Shown piece by piece: positions 17,862 through 26,279 of a stretch of 64,000 nucleotides of DNA (position 1 is the first letter of the stretch; the number at the start of each line of letters is the position of its first letter). The translations under genes and the position numbers were made by a program. The notes beneath the pieces are model-generated. The model saw only the letters and a program-made list of their open reading frames with translations, was not told where the DNA came from and ran no database searches. The DNA is from Echinicola shivajiensis (GTDB taxonomy: Bacteria; Bacteroidota; Bacteroidia; Cytophagales; Cyclobacteriaceae): the NCBI RefSeq assembly GCF_018642165.1, contig NZ_JAHHZM010000007.1, positions 124,001 to 188,000 of the forward strand, written 5' to 3'.

Positions 17862-19742
17862 ATGTTCACTAACCTTTTAAAATACGGCAAGACCTTGGGT
17901 CTTGCCGTATTCATTTTACTTTTACTCAAATTATCAATTGTGTCTGGCCAACAGGCAAGACACATGGAAGCCCTAGACCGGGGATTAGTGGCACTCTCCT
18001 CTCCAAACGGAGGGAATTTTATAAGTTGGCGAGTGCTTGGCACCGAGCCGGATGATATCAGCTTTAACCTCTACCGCCTTGATCAATCGGGCAATGCAGC
18101 AAAAATAAATGACACCCCCATAATCCAGACCAGTAGCTATGCTGACAAAGCAGGGAATAGTCAAAGTGTCTATGAGGTAAGGGCTATTGTAGAGGGTAAG
18201 GAAATGGCTTCATCAAAGTCCAGTACTACCTGGCAAAAAAACTATTTGTCCATTCCTCTGAAAACTCCTGAAGGCTATATGCCCAATGATGCTTCAGTGG
18301 GAGATTTGAATGGAGACGGGCAATATGAAATCGTACTTCATCAAAGAGGGAGAAGTAAAGACAATTCTCAGAAAGGAATTACTGATGATCCCATTTTACA
18401 AGCTTATACCTTGGAGGGGAAGATGCTTTGGGAAATTAACTTGGGCAAAAATATTCGGGATGGTGCCCACTATACCCAGTTTATGGTCTATGATCTGGAC
18501 GGCGATGGAAAAGCAGAGATAGCCTGCAAGACTGGTGATGGTACCACTGATGCCTTAGGGAACGTGATTGGCAATGCCAATGCGGATTATAGAAATGAGG
18601 ATGGATATATTCTGGAGGGTCCTGAGTTCCTGACCATTTTTGATGGAGAATCAGGCAAGGCCTTGGCCACGACCGATTATATTCCACCTCGGTATCCAGG
18701 AAAACTTAATCCTAATTCGGATGAACTCAAATCCCTATGGGGAGACGGGTATGGCAATCGTGTGGATCGATTCTTGGCAGGGATTGCCTACTTGGATGGA
18801 GAGCACCCAAGCTTGATTATGACCCGTGGTTATTATACAAGAACGGTAATTGCCGCCTGGAATTGGCGGGAAGGTGTCCTGTCGGAAGTTTGGACGTTTG
18901 ACAGCCATGATGGGGATTCTGACCATCTTAAATATGCAGGGCAAGGCTATCACAGCTTATCCATTGGGGATATTGATGAAGATGGGAAAGATGAAATCGT
19001 TTTCGGGGCGATGGTCCTGGATGATGATGGGTCTGGGATTTACAGCACAGGTCTTGGGCATGGTGACGCTTTACATTTATCGGATATAGACCCAGAAAGA
19101 CCAGGCATGGAATTATTCGGGATTCACGAACATGTTAGACATGAGCATGGTGCCAACCTCAGGGACGCTGATACTGGAGAGATCATTTGGTCTTACCCTT
19201 CAGAAGATGTGGGAAGGGGCTTGGCCATTGACATTGATCCGAGATATATGGGCTATGAGAGTTGGGCATCAGGACCAGGGCTTAAAGGTCTTTGGAATGT
19301 CAAAGGAGAGGTAATTTCAGAGAAGAAGCCCAGCTCCTGCAATATGGGTATATGGTGGGATGGAGATTTGCTTAGAGAAATCCTAAATGGAGTGGATATT
19401 GACAAATGGGATTTTGAAAATGAGCGCTCTAATCGCATTTTTACAGGTGAAGATTATCAGGTAGCCAAAAATAACGGGACCAAATCCAATCCAGCACTTT
19501 GTGCGGATATTCTTGGAGATTGGCGGGAAGAACTGATTGCGAGAACGGAAGATGGGCAGGAACTAAGGATTTTTACCACTACCATACCAACAGCACAAAG
19601 GCTCTATACCTTGATGCATGATCCCGTTTATCGCCTAAGCATTGCGTGGCAAAATGTGGGTTACAATCAGCCAGCCCATACAGGTTTTTATCTTGGGGCA
19701 GGAATGCAAAATCCTCCCAAACCTCAGATCAGCACAAAGTAA
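17862..19742 (+). CDS. Rhamnogalacturonan lyase, PL11 family
   Basis: 626 aa, the usual PL11 length. PL11 enzymes (YesW/YesX type) cleave the rhamnose-galacturonate backbone of rhamnogalacturonan I by beta-elimination, with calcium in an eight-bladed propeller. Seen here: signal peptide ending near IVSGQ, then the family's opening ARHMEALDRGLVALSS and GGNFISWRVLGTEP, many Asp-rich calcium-type loops (GDLNGDGQYEIVL, DLDGDGKAEIACKTGDGT, DIDEDGKDEIVFG) and the closing PVYRLSIAWQNVGYNQP with HTGFYLG. It is probably periplasmic or at the surface. The first codons form a perfect hairpin (17881-17911). Confidence 0.93.
   Translation: MFTNLLKYGKTLGLAVFILLLLKLSIVSGQQARHMEALDRGLVALSSPNGGNFISWRVLGTEPDDISFNLYRLDQSGNAAKINDTPIIQTSSYADKAGNSQSVYEVRAIVEGKEMASSKSSTTWQKNYLSIPLKTPEGYMPNDASVGDLNGDGQYEIVLHQRGRSKDNSQKGITDDPILQAYTLEGKMLWEINLGKNIRDGAHYTQFMVYDLDGDGKAEIACKTGDGTTDALGNVIGNANADYRNEDGYILEGPEFLTIFDGESGKALATTDYIPPRYPGKLNPNSDELKSLWGDGYGNRVDRFLAGIAYLDGEHPSLIMTRGYYTRTVIAAWNWREGVLSEVWTFDSHDGDSDHLKYAGQGYHSLSIGDIDEDGKDEIVFGAMVLDDDGSGIYSTGLGHGDALHLSDIDPERPGMELFGIHEHVRHEHGANLRDADTGEIIWSYPSEDVGRGLAIDIDPRYMGYESWASGPGLKGLWNVKGEVISEKKPSSCNMGIWWDGDLLREILNGVDIDKWDFENERSNRIFTGEDYQVAKNNGTKSNPALCADILGDWREELIARTEDGQELRIFTTTIPTAQRLYTLMHDPVYRLSIAWQNVGYNQPAHTGFYLGAGMQNPPKPQISTK
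17881..17911 (+). promoter_or_regulatory. Perfect hairpin inside the PL11 signal-peptide codons
   Basis: AATACGGCAAGAC (17881-17893) pairs without mismatch with 17899-17911 across a 5-nt loop. It begins 19 nt after the start codon A and is followed by CATTTTACTTTT. A 13-bp GC-containing stem here should hinder ribosome entry or act as an attenuator. It looks like a terminator hairpin absorbed into a coding region. Confidence 0.6.
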
Positions 19743-19753
19743 GAAGACCATGG

Positions 19754-19794
19754 ACTTAATCATGGCATGATGCTAATTCTTGCCATGATTAAGT
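19754..19794 (+). terminator. 14-bp hairpin after the PL11 gene
   Basis: ACTTAATCATGGCA (19754-19767) is perfectly complementary to 19781-19794, loop 13 nt. No T tract follows, so termination would be weak. The core ATCATGGCATGA is shared with hairpins at 45401-45433 and 54606-54638. Confidence 0.5.
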
Positions 19795-19882
19795 GATCAA
19801 CCTTATTCCCCAACCAACACAGTTCAGCAGAGTTGGACGGTTTTTTCTTTTTATTTTAAGCGGTATATAAATAAGGACAACT

Positions 19883-21172
19883 ATGAAGTATTCTTTTTGG
19901 ATGCTGTGCACCACCATCTTGATGGGCTCAGCATGTAATCCTGCAGAGGAGAGTGAGGAAACAGTAAATTTTACAATAGAGAACAAGGCTGAACTTGCCT
20001 TGACAGATAAGCCTGTCCTATTGAAAAGAACGGCAATTCCCGGAGAGGGGGATAAAGAAGGAAAGTTTCCGCTGATCATCTCAGGAGGAGACACGATTCC
20101 TGCTCAGTGGGATGATACGGACGGCGATGGGGCATGGGATGAGCTGTTTATGGTATTGGATTTTTCGGCCAAAGAAAAGAAGAAACTTCAACTGGCTTGG
20201 GCAACTGAGAAACCCGCCTTTCAAGCAAGGACGAGTGTCCGTTTTGGCTTAAGGGAGGGGGCAGATATTTCCGTCCATCCTGCTCAAAGCGATACTTTAC
20301 CAGCAGACGGCCTTCCTAAAAGTGTAGGATATCAGCCATATCAAACGGATGGGCCTTCTTGGGAAAATGATAAAGTAGGCTTTCGTCATTATTTTGATGG
20401 GAGGAATGCCAAAGATCTTTTTGGCAAGAAAACTTCCCAAATGAGCCCTGAAGAAGTGGGAATCAGTAGCGAAGGAGCTGTAGAGGACAATTACCATGTG
20501 ATGGAAGATTGGGGTCGGGATATTTTGGCTGTTGGGAATTCTGTAGGCTTGGGCGGTGTAGCTTTGATGATCGATGGTGAGCCAGCCAGGCTTGGGGTGA
20601 CTGTCATTGATTCCATTAATAATGTGGAGAAAAGTGTTTTTCAAATCATCGAAGAAGGGCCTGTTCGCTCGATTATCCAATATGACTACTTGAATTGGGA
20701 AACTCATGACCGCTCCTATGACGTCCAAGAGGTCAGTACCATCTGGCCTGGAATGTACGCCTATAAAAATGAAGTGTCTGTAAAAGGGCTCAAAGGTGAT
20801 GAGGAGCTTTTGATCGGTTTGGTGAATATTAATAATGATATGGACCTTGCTGAGATTGAGATCAATGATGAATGGGTGGTTTTACTGACCCATGATCAGC
20901 AGACTTACGAAAAAGAATGGTGGCTGGGGATGGCGCTCATCCTGCCAAAATCAATTTATCAAGGATTTACAGAAGCACCTGAGTCGGGAGATCTCTCCAA
21001 CAGTTATTTGGCTAAGTTAACGGTAGAGGAGAGTCAACCGGTCGCCTATTATGCTGTAGCAGGATGGGAGCTTTCTGATGAACAATTTACCGATCGGGAA
21101 TATTTTAAAAGCTATGTAGTTGACTTGGTGAACCAATTGACTGCAGAGGTAGAAGTAGCTTGGGTAAAATGA
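19883..21172 (+). CDS. DUF4861-family lipoprotein
   Basis: 429 aa with a lipoprotein signal (lipobox GSAC). The body matches what I know of DUF4861: the opening FTIENKAELALTDKPVLLKR, the phrase IPAQWDDTDGDGAWDELFMV, and the central HVMEDWGRDILAVGNSVGLGG. DUF4861 proteins are found in pectin and alginate loci next to lyases; a beta-sandwich fold and a part in handling unsaturated uronides are suspected, but no activity is claimed here. The stop overlaps the next start (ATGA), so the two are translationally coupled. Confidence 0.75.
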   Translation: MKYSFWMLCTTILMGSACNPAEESEETVNFTIENKAELALTDKPVLLKRTAIPGEGDKEGKFPLIISGGDTIPAQWDDTDGDGAWDELFMVLDFSAKEKKKLQLAWATEKPAFQARTSVRFGLREGADISVHPAQSDTLPADGLPKSVGYQPYQTDGPSWENDKVGFRHYFDGRNAKDLFGKKTSQMSPEEVGISSEGAVEDNYHVMEDWGRDILAVGNSVGLGGVALMIDGEPARLGVTVIDSINNVEKSVFQIIEEGPVRSIIQYDYLNWETHDRSYDVQEVSTIWPGMYAYKNEVSVKGLKGDEELLIGLVNINNDMDLAEIEINDEWVVLLTHDQQTYEKEWWLGMALILPKSIYQGFTEAPESGDLSNSYLAKLTVEESQPVAYYAVAGWELSDEQFTDREYFKSYVVDLVNQLTAEVEVAWVK

Positions 21173-21903
21173 AAAGATGGAGACATGGTATAATGGCTTT
21201 TGTGACGGGTATGCTGGTTGCTTCCTGCACCTGTTCCGTAAACCATTCTTCCGAACAAATGACCATTGTCAAAAAACTAATTTTTGAAGATGATTTTTCA
21301 TTACCTCTTGATACCAAAATATGGAAAATAGAAATGGACAGTCTTCTCAACTCTTCAGCTTCATCTTTTGATGGAAAACTGGTTTTGGATACCAAGGGCG
21401 GAGTTACGGTTTGGTTGGATAAAAAGTTGGCCGGTGACATTGAGATTCACTATAAAAGGCAGGTGGTAATGGCTGATGGACCCAATGATAGGCTCTCTGA
21501 CCTGAATCAGTTTTGGATGGCTACAGATCCAAAGGATACGAATCTATTTACGCGGAGCGGTAAATTTGAAGAGTATGATTCCTTAAGGATGTATTATGTA
21601 GGTTTTGGAGGGAATTATAATGGAACTACCCGCTTTAGAAAATACCAGGGAAACGGTGAAAAAACACTGCTTTTTGACTTGGAAGATGAAGAACATTTGC
21701 TACAGCCCAACCATTGGTATGATATCAGTATAAAGGTGGAAAATGGAACCATTACCTATTGGGTAGATGGAGAAAAATTCTTTGAATACAAAGATGAAGC
21801 GCCATTGACCACTGGATATTTTGGATTTCGCTCCACTTGGTCACATGATGAAATTGACAGTCTGAGGATTTATCAGCTTCAGATGCTTGAAAACAAAAAT
21901 TAA
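21169..21903 (+). CDS. DUF6250 lipoprotein, concanavalin-like fold
   Basis: 244 aa from the ATG at 21169, chosen because it forms an ATGA overlap with the previous stop; an ATG three codons earlier is less likely. Lipobox region VASCTC. The family pattern is clear: DDFSLPLDTKIWKIE at the start, RLSDLNQFWMATDP, RSGKFEEYDSLRMYYVGFGG, TTRFRKYQG, and GYFGFRSTWSHDEIDSLRIY at the end. This is a LamG/concanavalin-like sandwich that is common in pectin loci. Lectin or enzyme function is not established. Confidence 0.75.
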   Translation: MKRWRHGIMAFVTGMLVASCTCSVNHSSEQMTIVKKLIFEDDFSLPLDTKIWKIEMDSLLNSSASSFDGKLVLDTKGGVTVWLDKKLAGDIEIHYKRQVVMADGPNDRLSDLNQFWMATDPKDTNLFTRSGKFEEYDSLRMYYVGFGGNYNGTTRFRKYQGNGEKTLLFDLEDEEHLLQPNHWYDISIKVENGTITYWVDGEKFFEYKDEAPLTTGYFGFRSTWSHDEIDSLRIYQLQMLENKN

Positions 21904-21945
21904 TCCACCGATTGATGGATAAACCCTAAATACGCATAGCATAAA

Positions 21946-24672
21946 ATGAAAAACTACTCACTTTCCCGAAGGAGTTTTGTCAAAAATTCAGCATTGATTA
22001 CTTCTTCTCTTTATATGGCTCCTGAAATAGCGCAGGCTTTTTCTAGTGAAAATAAAAGCCCAAAAATAATAGAACCTGTAAAACTCCATTGGTTGGAAAA
22101 TCCAGAAGGGATGATAGCAAGCGGCACCACACTGGGAGTGCCCTGGCCAATGGGGAAGGTGAAAAAAGAAGGTTTTTATTTGGTGAATGAAAACGGAAAA
22201 CAGCATCCTGTTCAAAGTTGGCCATTGGCATATTGGCCTGATGGATCTATCAAGTGGTCAGGTCATGCGATACCTAGACCTGATAAGATCGGAAAAGGTA
22301 TACAGTTGATGCCAGGCAAGGGCATCCAACCAGAGAAGTCCCTTGTAGTGGTGGAGAGTGATGAGCAGATCCTGGTAGACACCGGATTGATTCAATGCAC
22401 TATTTCAAAAAGCGGTAATCAGTTAATCAAAAGTATAATCAGGAATGGCCGAGAAGGGTTGATCAATGGACGTTTGGTTTTGTTACATCAAGATGGTGTG
22501 TTAGGAGAAAAAGAGAATATCACGTCTTCCCTTTTTGAAGGGCAAATTGAAAAAGTTGCTGTAGAGCAGCAAGGCCCTGTGAGAGCTGTGGTAAAGATTG
22601 AAGGAAAACATGCAGGAGAGGGACGTGAAGCTTGGCTCCCTTTTGTGATTCGATTGTATTTTTATTCCGGAGGAGATTCCATAAGGACCATGCATACCAT
22701 TGTGTTTGACGGAGATGAGGAAAGAGACTTTATCAAAGGCTTAGGTTTGAGGTTTGAGGTTCCTATGGAGGATGAGTTATATGACCGACATGTTCGATTT
22801 GCGGGAAAAGATCGTGGAGTATTTGCTGAGGCCGTCAGAGGTTTGACAGGCTTGCGAAGAGATGCCGGCAAGGCGGTCAGAGATGCTCAGGTCCAAGGAG
22901 AAAAAACGCCCGATGAAGCAACTTTCCCTGATAGTGTTAAATCTCGTTTGCATTACATCCCAGCCTTCGGGGACTATACCCTTTCTCAAACCAGTCCAGA
23001 TGCTTTCTCCATTCGTAAGCGCACCAAAGCTGGACATTCTTGGCTGAAATCAGGATTTGGAGATCGGGCGCGTGGAACAGGCTATATCGGCGGACCTTCG
23101 GGAGGAGTTGCATTTGGGATTAGGAATTTCTGGCAGAGTTACCCTGCGCAGCTGGACATCCGAAATGCGCACACTCAAAATGCTGAAGTGACCATGTGGC
23201 TGTGGGCTCCGGATTCCCTAGCCATGGACTTACGCTTTTACCATGATGGCATGGGGCAGGACACCTATGAAAAGCAGTTGGATGCTTTAAACATTACCTA
23301 TGAAGATTATGAGCCAGGCTTTGGTACTGCCAAGGGAGTCGCCAGGACCAGTGAGATGACCATTGCAGTCTTGGAAGAAACACCTGATGCTACCTATTTC
23401 AATGCCATTACTGATGGGGTAGCGGTTCCTCCACAGCTCAGTCCTGATCCCCAATATTTGCATCAAGTGGGTGTGTTTGGGAAAATTTGGGACCTGCCAG
23501 ACAGAAGTACTACGACCAAGTCCAAAATTGAGGATTATTTGCAAGATCATTTTGAGTTTTATCATCAGCAGGTAGAGGACCGTCGATGGTATGGCTTTTG
23601 GGATTTTGGCGATGTGATGCACAGCTATGATTATGATCGACATACTTGGAAGTATGATGTAGGCGGTTTTGCTTGGGATAACTCAGAATTGTCCACGGAT
23701 TTATGGTTATGGTATTATTTTTTGAGAACAGGAAGATCGGATGTATTTAGGATGGCTGAGGCCATGACCCGCCATACAGGAGAAGTGGATGTACACCATC
23801 TTGGACGTTTTGCTCCTTTGGGAAGCCGGCATAACGTGCAGCACTGGGGTTGCAGCGCCAAACAGCTTCGCATTTCCACTGCAGCCAATAGACGTTTTTA
23901 TTATTACTTGACAGGTGATGAGCGAGTGGGTGATTTGATGCGGGAACAGATCAATGCTGTGGCTACCTTGAAAGCAATTCCGCCTACCAGAAAAGTGAGT
24001 GACAAGTCTGTTTGGGAAACAGAAGATGACCCGAACAAGGTCTACGTGGGTTTTGGGACTGATTTTAGTGCTATTTCAGCAGCTTGGTTGACAGAATGGG
24101 AACGAACTGGAGACAAAAAAATGAAAGAGAAGCTCATGAATAGTATGCGGACCATTGCCGCCCAACCGAAAGGTTTTTTTACAGGAGGAAGTAGAATGGA
24201 TTTACAGACAGGAGAATTTGAAATTCAGGATCGTCAGCGCGCATCTGCCTCCCATCTGAGCGCCGTATTTGGTTTGATGGAGATATGTGCAGAATTGGTT
24301 CAAAATATTGAAATGCCAGAATTCAAACAAGCCTGGTTACAGTATTGTACTTTGTATAATGCAACTGGTGAAGAACAGGAAAGGGAATTAGGAAATGCCT
24401 TGGGAAGGCTTAACCTCGGCCAAGGACATAGTCGATTAACCGCCTATGCCGCACAGCAAAAACAAGACCCAGCATTGGCCAAAAGAGCATGGGATGAATT
24501 TTTTGGGGGAGCAGCAGGTTACCGTTTTGATAAACCAGCGATTTATACTGTGGAGGGAGAGGATGTGTTGCGGCCTGTAGAAGAAGGGCGCATATCCACC
24601 AATGCCACTGCCCAATGGGGTTTGGCGGCCATAGAATGTTTGGGTTTGGTAGGAAGCGAATTAAAGGAATAA
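21946..24672 (+). CDS. PL26/YetA-like rhamnogalacturonan exolyase with Tat signal
   Basis: 908 aa. The N-terminus (SLSRRSFVKNSALITSS) is a twin-arginine signal, unusual in a locus otherwise using Sec and lipoprotein signals, and implies export of a folded, perhaps metal-bound, enzyme to the periplasm. The body follows the PcRGLX/YetA plan: an N-terminal barrel (KLHWLENPEGMIASGTTLGVPWPMG, YWPDGSIKWSGHA), a central sandwich, and a C-terminal alpha/alpha toroid (WAWDNSELSTD-like WDNSELSTDLWLWYYFLRTG, HHLGRFAPLGSRHNVQHWGC). PL26 enzymes release unsaturated disaccharides from rhamnogalacturonan ends. The family call rests on memory of the pattern. Confidence 0.68.
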   Translation: MKNYSLSRRSFVKNSALITSSLYMAPEIAQAFSSENKSPKIIEPVKLHWLENPEGMIASGTTLGVPWPMGKVKKEGFYLVNENGKQHPVQSWPLAYWPDGSIKWSGHAIPRPDKIGKGIQLMPGKGIQPEKSLVVVESDEQILVDTGLIQCTISKSGNQLIKSIIRNGREGLINGRLVLLHQDGVLGEKENITSSLFEGQIEKVAVEQQGPVRAVVKIEGKHAGEGREAWLPFVIRLYFYSGGDSIRTMHTIVFDGDEERDFIKGLGLRFEVPMEDELYDRHVRFAGKDRGVFAEAVRGLTGLRRDAGKAVRDAQVQGEKTPDEATFPDSVKSRLHYIPAFGDYTLSQTSPDAFSIRKRTKAGHSWLKSGFGDRARGTGYIGGPSGGVAFGIRNFWQSYPAQLDIRNAHTQNAEVTMWLWAPDSLAMDLRFYHDGMGQDTYEKQLDALNITYEDYEPGFGTAKGVARTSEMTIAVLEETPDATYFNAITDGVAVPPQLSPDPQYLHQVGVFGKIWDLPDRSTTTKSKIEDYLQDHFEFYHQQVEDRRWYGFWDFGDVMHSYDYDRHTWKYDVGGFAWDNSELSTDLWLWYYFLRTGRSDVFRMAEAMTRHTGEVDVHHLGRFAPLGSRHNVQHWGCSAKQLRISTAANRRFYYYLTGDERVGDLMREQINAVATLKAIPPTRKVSDKSVWETEDDPNKVYVGFGTDFSAISAAWLTEWERTGDKKMKEKLMNSMRTIAAQPKGFFTGGSRMDLQTGEFEIQDRQRASASHLSAVFGLMEICAELVQNIEMPEFKQAWLQYCTLYNATGEEQERELGNALGRLNLGQGHSRLTAYAAQQKQDPALAKRAWDEFFGGAAGYRFDKPAIYTVEGEDVLRPVEEGRISTNATAQWGLAAIECLGLVGSELKE

Positions 24673-24674
24673 AG

Positions 24675-26015
24675 ATGAAAATGTTCAGGATTTCAGTTTG
24701 GATGATCCTCACTTTTGGGATCATCCTTACTAGCATTGCACAACAGAAGCATTCTAAGAACTGGAAGTTTGACTTTGGAGAAGGCAAGGTAGCCAAGGGA
24801 TATCAGCAGGTAAGGCCTGACATGAAATATTCCAGTGCTCTGGGGTATGGTTTCTTGGAGGGACAGCCAGCAGTAGCAGTGGATAGAGGAGGAGATGTGC
24901 TCATAGGAGACTTTATTACCAGTGATCAGCCCTTTTTCTTTACGGTGGATGTGCCTGAGGGAAATTATGATGTGAAGGTTGTCCTTGGGGATACAGAGGA
25001 AAGCTCCTCTGTGACCATTAGGGTGGAAAACAGAAGGTTAATGTTGGGGCGCACCGATACCAAGCCAGATGAACAGGTTGAAAAGTTCTTATCGGTACAT
25101 GTTCGCTATCCAGAAATCAAAGGCACCAATGAAAAAGTAAGACTTAAATCACGTGAGCTAGAATATTTGCATTGGGACCATCAGCTGACCTTTGAGTTTA
25201 ATGGTGCTTCCCCGAAAATTGCGGCCATTGAAATTATTCCAAATACCAATGCGCCCACGGTGTTTTTGGCTGGAAATAGCACTGTAGTGGATCAGGCTTA
25301 TGAACCTTGGGCTGCTTGGGGACAAATGTTCCCTGTATTTTTCAAGCCTGGAAAGGTGGTGATAGCCAATCATGCTGAGTCCGGAGAGACCTTAAAGTCC
25401 TTCCGTAATGCAGGAAGGTTGGACAATGTGTTGAGTCTGATGAAGCCTGGGGATTATCTTTTTATGGAATTTGCCCATAATGATCAGAAGCCAGGAGGAA
25501 ACCATGTGGAGCCTTTCACTACTTATCAGGAGATCATAAGGGAATATATTGAAGCCGTAAAGGAAAAGGGAGGTATTCCCGTTTTGGTGACTTCCATGCA
25601 CCGCAGGAGATTTGATGAAAATGGCAAAATTATCAATACACTTGAAGAATATCCTGAAGCCATGCGTCAGTTGGCTGAAGAGGATGGAATAGCCCTTATT
25701 GATCTCAATGCCATGAGCAAGGTCCTTTATGAAGCCTGGGGAGTAGATTATTCAAAAAAGGCATTTGTCCATTTTCCTGCGGGGACTTTTGAGGAACAGA
25801 CACAGGATTTTGCTGATAATACGCACTTCAGTACTTATGGGGCCTATCAACTGGCCAGTTGTGTGGTAGAAGGGGTAAAAGCCACTAACTTAAAACTCAG
25901 AAAGTACCTTAAAAAAGGATTGCCAAGCTATGATCCAATAAACCCACCAGCTTTTGAGGACTTTTATTGGCCTTTGAGTTCTAGGACTTCAATTATTAAG
26001 CCGGATGGAAATTAG
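24675..26015 (+). CDS. Rhamnogalacturonan acetylesterase, CE12/SGNH
   Basis: 446 aa from ATG at 24675, two bases after the previous stop; an upstream in-frame ATG at 24615 would lie inside that gene and spoil the signal peptide. An N-terminal beta module (WKFDFGEGKVAKGYQQV) precedes the SGNH hydrolase. Catalytic blocks: FLAGNSTVVDQ with nucleophile Ser202, ESGETLKSF, FMEFAHNDQKP, and DNTHFSTYGA with Asp381 and His384. The block I residue before Ser is Asn where the fungal type enzyme has Asp. It removes acetyl groups from galacturonate so that the lyases can act. Confidence 0.9.
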   Translation: MKMFRISVWMILTFGIILTSIAQQKHSKNWKFDFGEGKVAKGYQQVRPDMKYSSALGYGFLEGQPAVAVDRGGDVLIGDFITSDQPFFFTVDVPEGNYDVKVVLGDTEESSSVTIRVENRRLMLGRTDTKPDEQVEKFLSVHVRYPEIKGTNEKVRLKSRELEYLHWDHQLTFEFNGASPKIAAIEIIPNTNAPTVFLAGNSTVVDQAYEPWAAWGQMFPVFFKPGKVVIANHAESGETLKSFRNAGRLDNVLSLMKPGDYLFMEFAHNDQKPGGNHVEPFTTYQEIIREYIEAVKEKGGIPVLVTSMHRRRFDENGKIINTLEEYPEAMRQLAEEDGIALIDLNAMSKVLYEAWGVDYSKKAFVHFPAGTFEEQTQDFADNTHFSTYGAYQLASCVVEGVKATNLKLRKYLKKGLPSYDPINPPAFEDFYWPLSSRTSIIKPDGN

Positions 26016-26024
26016 GAAGTAGCC

Positions 26025-26073
26025 AGTATGGAGTATCAAGTACAAAGTATCAAGTACAAGGTATGAAGTACAT
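26025..26073 (+). repeat. 7-bp tandem array, seven units
   Basis: Seven contiguous heptamers: AGTATGG, AGTATCA, AGTACAA, AGTATCA, AGTACAA, GGTATGA, AGTACAT. It starts 9 bases after the stop codon of the acetylesterase gene. Confidence 0.85.
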
Positions 26074-26279
26074 ATAAGAGAATGCAATGGCTGTTCGGGA
26101 TTTCAAAGCGCGAGCAGCTTTTGGTTTAAATAGGTTAATATTTTTAAGTGTATAAATAACAATTAAATATTTTTTCTATATTTACCTTATTATTAATCCA
26201 AATGGATGATAGGATCAGTAATAACTACTGATTCCTTGTCGGATCCATTAACAATAAAATCAAATAAGTAACCTCAACC

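Noticed and set aside
24615-24674. Upstream ATG start for the acetylesterase gene
   Set aside because: It lies inside the previous gene and puts about 20 basic residues before the signal peptide.
26025-26073. Iterons of a replication origin
   Set aside because: The 7-bp units recur at many gene ends and there is no replication initiator gene or AT-rich unwinding block with DnaA boxes beside them.
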